Origin: Saprolegnia diclina VS20
Lineage: Eukaryota > Oomycota > Saprolegniomycetes > Saprolegniales > Saprolegniaceae
Assembly: GCF_000281045.1 (NCBI RefSeq)
Contig: NW_008246203.1
Location: 2,805 to 58,998, forward strand
Length of the DNA stretch: 56,194 bases
Reading direction: 5' to 3'
In this document: one piece after another, positions 51,773 through 56,194 of the stretch
How positions within the stretch are numbered: the stretch's first letter is position 1
Layout of the letters: each line of letters starts with the position of its first letter
Translations under genes and position numbers: made by a program
Notes under the pieces: model-generated
Databases searched by the model: none
Told to the model about the DNA's origin: nothing
The model's input: the letters and a program-made list of their open reading frames with translations, nothing else

Positions 51773-53216
51773 TTAGTGCGACAGGCGGCGGCTGCTGATG
51801 GTTTTTTCATCATTTGCCACCTTGCGGCGGAGGCGAATCGACTTGAGGTGGTTCGGTGATTCAAGGTACTTGTTGGGTGTGCGCTGACCTGTCACCCACG
51901 GGTGCAAGCAAGCTTGTTCGGCGGTGTAGCGCTTCTCCGAGTCAACCTCTAAGGTGCAAGGGATCAGAAGCCATCCATAAACGCATAAAACCTAGAAGGT
52001 GGTGCAGGAGGTCCTTGGCGCTATCCGAGAGCCCACTGGACCAGCGTGGGAAACGTAAGCCAAACTTGGCCTATTGTCGTGCAAGGCATTAGCATCCCCT
52101 CACCCATCATGCGGAGAATTCCGTACGCGAGCGGCCTTGTCGCTGTTGATCTTGCTGCCATCGTCGTTGAACGGGAGACAGCCGCAGAGCAGCACATACA
52201 CGATGACACCGAGGGCCCAAACGTCGACAGATTTGCTGTAGCTCTGGCGCCGCAGCATCTCGGGTGCGAGGTAACCCTAAGCACTTCGATAAGCCCTATA
52301 CAATACTTTAGTAGTGAAGACAAACTCTTGTGCCCAGGAACGAGCGCGTTTGGTTATCGTGCAGGAGCTTGGCAAGGCCAAAGTCAATAATCTTGACCTC
52401 AGCGTTCGGCGACTTGCTCGTCAGCAACAGATTTTCTATTTCATGCATGAGCGCAAACATACGCGAATTTCGTTCAGCGACGCTTGACCTGGCTTGAGAT
52501 CACGGTGAACGACACCGCACGCGTGCATGTAGGCAAGCGCCGACGTGATCTTGCGCACCAAGCAACTCGCTTCAATCTCGGAGAGTGTCCTACGACAATA
52601 GAATCATGCTGCGACAACGATTCAAGTAGTACCCTTTGTTGACAATGTAGTCGAAAAGCTCACCGCCTTCCATAAGTTCTGTGACCATCGATATGCGGTT
52701 GTCCGTTTGATAGACGTCCTCCATGTGGATGATGTTGGGGTGGCTGAGCGACTGCAACACCTGGATCTCGACCTTCGAGCACAGCTGTAGAGAGACCAAC
52801 GACTTGAATTGTGCAGCCATACCTGAAACTGCTCGAGGAGGTCGTCACTCTTGCTTTGCACTGCACGCTTGTCAATGATCTTGCATGCGTATTTGGCACC
52901 TGTCGCCTTGTCTTCACAGAGGTGGCAGATAGACGTACTGCCATTGCCTAGTCATGCACGCTTTCACAGGTCACAAGCACAGGATCTTCATCGCACCGAT
53001 GACAGACAGCAGCTTGTACTTGCTGTCAAAGGAGCCGATAGCGTACATCGGGCCGGACGACAGGATCGCCTTGGGTCGCGATCGGTAGATTTCGCCTGAG
53101 CCCATGCTGCGGGCCTCCGATGGCTCGGCGCCAGCTGTTTGGGCTGACGGCTTGTGCTTGCGCATAGCGGCCTCGGCCTCGGCGTCGCCAAGGCACCACC
53201 CGACGACTTGGCCCAT
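51773..53216 (-). CDS. CAMK-type Ser/Thr protein kinase with acylated N-terminus
   Basis: Eight exons (53216-52997, 52947-52823, 52784-52633, 52589-52489, 52435-52326, 52276-52127, 52070-51992, 51948-51773) give 370 residues with all phases matching. [11 protein letters not shown] is an N-myristoylation site with a nearby palmitoylatable Cys. Kinase motifs are complete: IGNGSTS glycine loop, YACKIIDK (Lys), [19 protein letters not shown] (Glu), [37 protein letters not shown] and [21 protein letters not shown]. The HPWV block closes the domain, as in CAMK kinases. Only about 40 residues follow, so there are no EF-hands and no obvious calmodulin-binding helix, unlike CDPKs or CaMKs. It is head-to-head with the first PX-like gene. 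Confidence 0.88.
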
Positions 53217-53497
53217 CTCTTCAAACGGCGAATAGACCGAGTGATTAACCGACAACTTCAATTAATACAATGCAGATAATTCATGTTTCTTACTCGTTGT
53301 TTGTATGTGTACTTGGTATAGCCTTTTAAATAATGTGGCGACGGAATGACTGTTCCATACAAAAAACAAGCTGAAACATCATATTTTATTTCCAATTGAA
53401 TCTGCGACCTTCAAGTGCCGATTTAGGCAGAATTTCAACCAATCATCGCGACGGATCATCAGTGCGAAGATCGCGGCAAAGTTCAACCGCAAAGAGG

Positions 53498-54232
53498 ATG
53501 GGCAACGTCGCGAGCTGGTGCACAGGCGCGCCGGACCCGACGTCTGTGATCAAGCACGTGACGCACGCTGGCCTCAGCACGACTATGAGCCTTGAAGACG
53601 TCCTCGCCATGGATGAGCCATCGCCTACATCAAACATGCCCACCACAGGGCCAAGTACGACGCTCCCAGATGCAACGCCAGTGCCTTCGATTGATCCAAC
53701 ACCGACGACTCACCACGTGTTTGTGCGCCAACGCTCCCAGAGCCTCGGTCATCTGGTCGAATTAGCCGCCGAAAGTGACCACAATAGCGAGTGCATGACC
53801 CGGAAGCGCGCAACAAGCATGGACGTGCCACCGACGTCAGTTGATGGCTTCTTGTCGCCAGCCTCATTCGCGGTTCGCACGGTGTCGTTCACACTGCACT
53901 TTGGGAAGGGTAGTGTGTACGTCTTCCATGTCCAAGTCGGAAGTGACCCCGTGCTCGTCGTGACGAAGACGCGGCGCGAGTGCAAAAAACTCTATGCGTC
54001 TCTGAAGCACTTTGTACGATGCCCGTTACCACCATTTCCTCCCAAGACGGGCTTGCTGCGCTCAAAAGAGGTATCAAACGCGGAGTCGACGTCGTTTATG
54101 CAGGACTTCCTGGAGCATTTCCTTGCGATTTCTGCCGTTCGCACCGCGAAGGTCACGCAGGAGTTCTTCCTCTTGCATGCACCATTGGTTCGCCGTCGTC
54201 GAAGTCTGCCAAGGCTCATCGGCGATTTGTAG
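53498..54232 (+). CDS. PX-like protein with acylated N-terminus (1)
   Basis: Single exon, 244 residues from MGNVASWCTGAP, an N-myristoylation site plus Cys; the in-frame ATG at 53396 would bury it. The middle is low complexity, rich in Pro, Thr and Ser, with basic-Ser motifs (RQRSQSLGH; RKRATSMD) that resemble kinase sites. The C-terminal 110 residues look like a PX fold: YVFHVQVGSDPVLVVTKTRR, then RRECKKLYASLKHF, the Pro-rich loop PLPPFPPKTGL and the helix FMQDFLEHFLAISAV. PX domains bind phosphoinositides. The canonical RxY of PX is replaced by RREC. The family call is moderate. Confidence 0.6.
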   Translation: MGNVASWCTGAPDPTSVIKHVTHAGLSTTMSLEDVLAMDEPSPTSNMPTTGPSTTLPDATPVPSIDPTPTTHHVFVRQRSQSLGHLVELAAESDHNSECMTRKRATSMDVPPTSVDGFLSPASFAVRTVSFTLHFGKGSVYVFHVQVGSDPVLVVTKTRRECKKLYASLKHFVRCPLPPFPPKTGLLRSKEVSNAESTSFMQDFLEHFLAISAVRTAKVTQEFFLLHAPLVRRRRSLPRLIGDL

Positions 54233-54621
54233 ATCTGTCATTAAATGTATATTTCATGCATCACGAAAGCAATAAGTTGTCAATGCGTCGCTTTGGAGTA
54301 TGATACGACAAAGGTTAACGAGTACTAGTACAGTACAATGTATGTCAGCGAATACTAACTGTTAGCGGGACTTGGACTCCGTAAAGTTTATGGCATTGCT
54401 ATTGGGTAAATTGGAGTGTTTGCTGGCCCCCACCAACCAGCCGTACGTGTAAAAACAACAAAGCGTTTTTGCGAGCCACTTTGATTGTACTTGTTGTACT
54501 TGGAACCTAGCGCCGAACTGATGTGCAATTTGTATCGCGATTTATGTATACTCTAATCAGGTTGGCTTTTTTTAGAATGGTTGCATATCTTGTCCGGATC
54601 GAATCCACACACGAGAGTAAC
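54233..54621. other. Intergenic
   Basis: Gap between the two PX-like genes. It has an AGTACTAGTA palindrome at 54321-54330 just after the first gene. The in-frame ATG at 54523 upstream of the second gene is not taken as its start. Confidence 0.4.
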
Positions 54622-55500
54622 ATGGGCCAGACACTGAGCTGCTGCCGCTCGAGCGAGGATGAACATGTCGACAAGCCAGCGACTGCGAAGGTGCGTGGCC
54701 AGACCATGTCGATGGACAGCGATCCATATGTACTGCTCCTGCGGCCATCGCGAAACCTTGCCGAAGATCCAACAACAGCCAACGACGTCGTCAAGCCTGC
54801 ACGTCAACGCGCTACAGCGATTGTGCGCGGACCGACTCGTGGCCATGTGCGCAGTGCCAGTCTCGAAACCTTCGAGCTCGAGGTACTGACTAACGCGGAA
54901 AACATCGTTAACAACAACGCGCCGTTGAGTGAAAGCGACCTTTTGCTTCCACTACTGTCTCTCAAGCGTCCGCCAGCAGTACTTCTCTCGCCAAGCGTTT
55001 CGTGGGAGACTCGTTCTTTTGACGAATGCCCCAGTGTCGGGGACGACGGCGAAGTGCGTGCTTGTGGCACTTCCAACCAAGACGAGACGCCAGCATCATA
55101 CACCGTGGCTGTCACTCGCTTCTTCCCGATAGAAGACAAGTTTGAGTTCCACGTGACGGTTTTCGACGCAACCGGCGACCGCAAGCTCAAGCTCATTCGT
55201 GACCATGTCCGCTGCAAGCGCTACCATAGTTATCTGGAAGATACTGCAAGGCGCCACCGGGTATCCTGCCCCGTGCTGCCGCGCACACAAAAGCAAGACC
55301 GAATTCACGGGCGACAGCTCATGGAAATTTACATTGCTGCCGTATTAGCGTCGCCCGTGCTACGTGATGCAAGGTGCTCGCTTAAATACTTTCACGTGCT
55401 GCCACCGACGAAGCCCAAAACATCGCCGTCGGCGAAGCGCAGCCCAAGTGAGAAGCGCCAGCCGTGGCGCAACTATGTCCATTCTCCAAGCCACAAATAA
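54622..55500 (+). CDS. PX-like protein with acylated N-terminus (2)
   Basis: Single exon, 292 residues from MGQTLSCCRSSED: myristoylation at Gly2 and two palmitoylatable Cys. It looks like a tandem, diverged copy of the previous gene: a low-complexity middle with RSASLETFE, then a PX-like region (VTRFFPIEDKFEFHVTVFDA, KLIRDHVRCKRYHSYLEDTA, CPVLPRTQKQ, and a helix GRQLMEIYIAAVLASPVLRD). The tail is basic and Ser/Pro-rich (SPSAKRSPSEKRQPW). An upstream ATG at 54523 adds 33 residues and would abolish the acylation motif, so 54622 is chosen. Confidence 0.6.
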   Translation: MGQTLSCCRSSEDEHVDKPATAKVRGQTMSMDSDPYVLLLRPSRNLAEDPTTANDVVKPARQRATAIVRGPTRGHVRSASLETFELEVLTNAENIVNNNAPLSESDLLLPLLSLKRPPAVLLSPSVSWETRSFDECPSVGDDGEVRACGTSNQDETPASYTVAVTRFFPIEDKFEFHVTVFDATGDRKLKLIRDHVRCKRYHSYLEDTARRHRVSCPVLPRTQKQDRIHGRQLMEIYIAAVLASPVLRDARCSLKYFHVLPPTKPKTSPSAKRSPSEKRQPWRNYVHSPSHK

Positions 55501-55584
55501 TGTTCTTGTATGCTTTGTGCGTGGCATTATGATGTCCACTCTCCTGCGCTCTTTTTCGCGTACCTCGAAGTAGCCCTTCGCGAC

Positions 55585-55941
55585 ATGGCGGCAACTGCAG
55601 GTGTCCCTCGCCGACTTCTCTGCTCCACCGTAGCACTTTAGACGCTCCAGTGCTGCACCGTGGGCCGGTCGCCACTGACGACGCTGCCCCATGTGCTCAA
55701 CGACTATCTCTCCCTCGTCCCGTCTTTCGCAAAGCGCCTCAGGAACCGCGACAATCTCAAGGAGCTCACCGCCATGGCGCTGAACAAGGAGCTCTGGAGC
55801 GTGCTAACCGAGGCAATCGTTGACGCTTGCCCCGACGTCCCCATAGACGCACGACGCTGTCGGATACTTCCTTGCACGTATGCGACAATCCTCCTGCATA
55901 GCGCTCACAGCCAGTACTGCTGTGTTGATTTACGCGAATAA
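55585..55941 (+). CDS. Short hypothetical protein
   Basis: Not recognised. The sense reading from about 55660 (HVLNDYLSLVPSFAKRLRNR, then LKELTAMALNKELWSVLTEA) has amphipathic helices and biased codon use, suggesting a real small protein. An ATG at 55585 (MAATAG) may be its start, joined by a short intron ending near 55637, but the phases do not fit cleanly. The sequence after VPIDA may contain another intron. Confidence 0.35.
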
Positions 55942-56022
55942 ACGGCATATATATGAAAGTGTTCCGCGTTTTCTTATTACAAATACCTCCTCACGGTACG
56001 CAGAGACTAGCAATCTCCTTCT

Positions 56023-56194
56023 TCACTCACTCGCTGGGTCGTGGCTGCGCAGGCGATGGCACGGGGGCTCGTCTTGCTCTTCTGTAGTCGCGTTGGGGCG
56101 CTTGTGGGCGCGAGTGAGGCCCATGGTGACACGGTTCCTAAAGGCCTTCCAGGCTTCGCCATCGGCGGCAAAGCTACGCAGTTTCTTGAGGTCA
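56023..56194 (-). CDS. C-terminal fragment of an ORF that runs off the window, possibly LINE-derived
   Basis: The minus strand is open from the window edge to a stop at 56023 (56 codons). LKKLRSFAADGEAWKAFRNR fits the 'L-x2-FA-D-x2-AW' tail seen at the C-terminus of LINE ORF2 proteins and resembles the AADRDASSRSL tail at the left end of this window. The last part (THKRPN-like, EEQDEPPCHRLR) is not diagnostic. It may equally be an unrelated gene. Confidence 0.35.
   Translation of the reverse strand, partial: DLKKLRSFAADGEAWKAFRNRVTMGLTRAHKRPNATTEEQDEPPCHRLRSHDPASE

Overview
The window looks like nuclear DNA of an oomycete, probably of the Saprolegnia/Achlya/Aphanomyces group. This is inferred from gene style and content: compact GC-rich coding sequence, many GT-AG introns of about 40-60 bases, short intergenic gaps, and typical eukaryotic genes (CDC20, AP-4 sigma, ADAT2, FTSJ1/TRM7, the largest TFIIIC subunit, an ITFG2-like protein). 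There are no operons, Shine-Dalgarno sites or CRISPR arrays, and I recognised no tRNA or rRNA gene. Gene models were made by hand: reading frames were joined where splice sites, phase and protein homology agree. Exon coordinates are given where they could be resolved.

Layout. 1-0.3 kb: decayed tail of a non-LTR retrotransposon. 0.7-8.4 kb: ITFG2/KICSTOR-like propeller (+), DIX-ELMO fusion (-), LisH-SANT-MINDY deubiquitinase (+), CDC20 (-). 9.1-12.9 kb: membrane-anchored purple acid phosphatase (-), USP12/46-type deubiquitinase (+) with a U12-type AT-AC intron, AP-4 sigma (-). 13.5-20.6 kb: Sen1/senataxin-like helicase and a compact chorein/VPS13-like lipid-transfer protein (both +). 21.2-30.0 kb: orphan protein (-), DUF1765-like protein (+), large polytopic membrane protein (+), DAD1-like DASH subunit (-), ADAT2 (+). 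30.1-33.9 kb: two related Gag-like zinc-knuckle genes (-) around a block of short repeats. 34.0-45.7 kb: FTSJ1/TRM7 (+), TFIIIC subunit 1 (-), DUF4419 tail-anchored protein (+), mitochondrial RRM-like protein (-), alpha/beta hydrolase (-). 45.8-51.2 kb: head-to-head pair of paralogous membrane/helical-repeat proteins. 51.8-55.5 kb: CAMK-type kinase (-) and two PX-like proteins (+), all three starting with a myristoylation/palmitoylation motif. The window closes with a short hypothetical gene and the C-terminal end of an ORF that runs off the edge.

The genes do not form one pathway. Several pairs probably share promoters (CDC20/phosphatase side regions, AP-4 sigma/helicase, Gag-like 2/FTSJ1, TFIIIC/DUF4419, the membrane paralogues, kinase/PX-like). 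The most unusual content is the LisH-SANT-MINDY and DIX-ELMO architectures, the AT-AC intron, the paired Gag-derived genes with their 39-40 bp repeats, the divergent membrane paralogues, and the cluster of three acylated signalling proteins.
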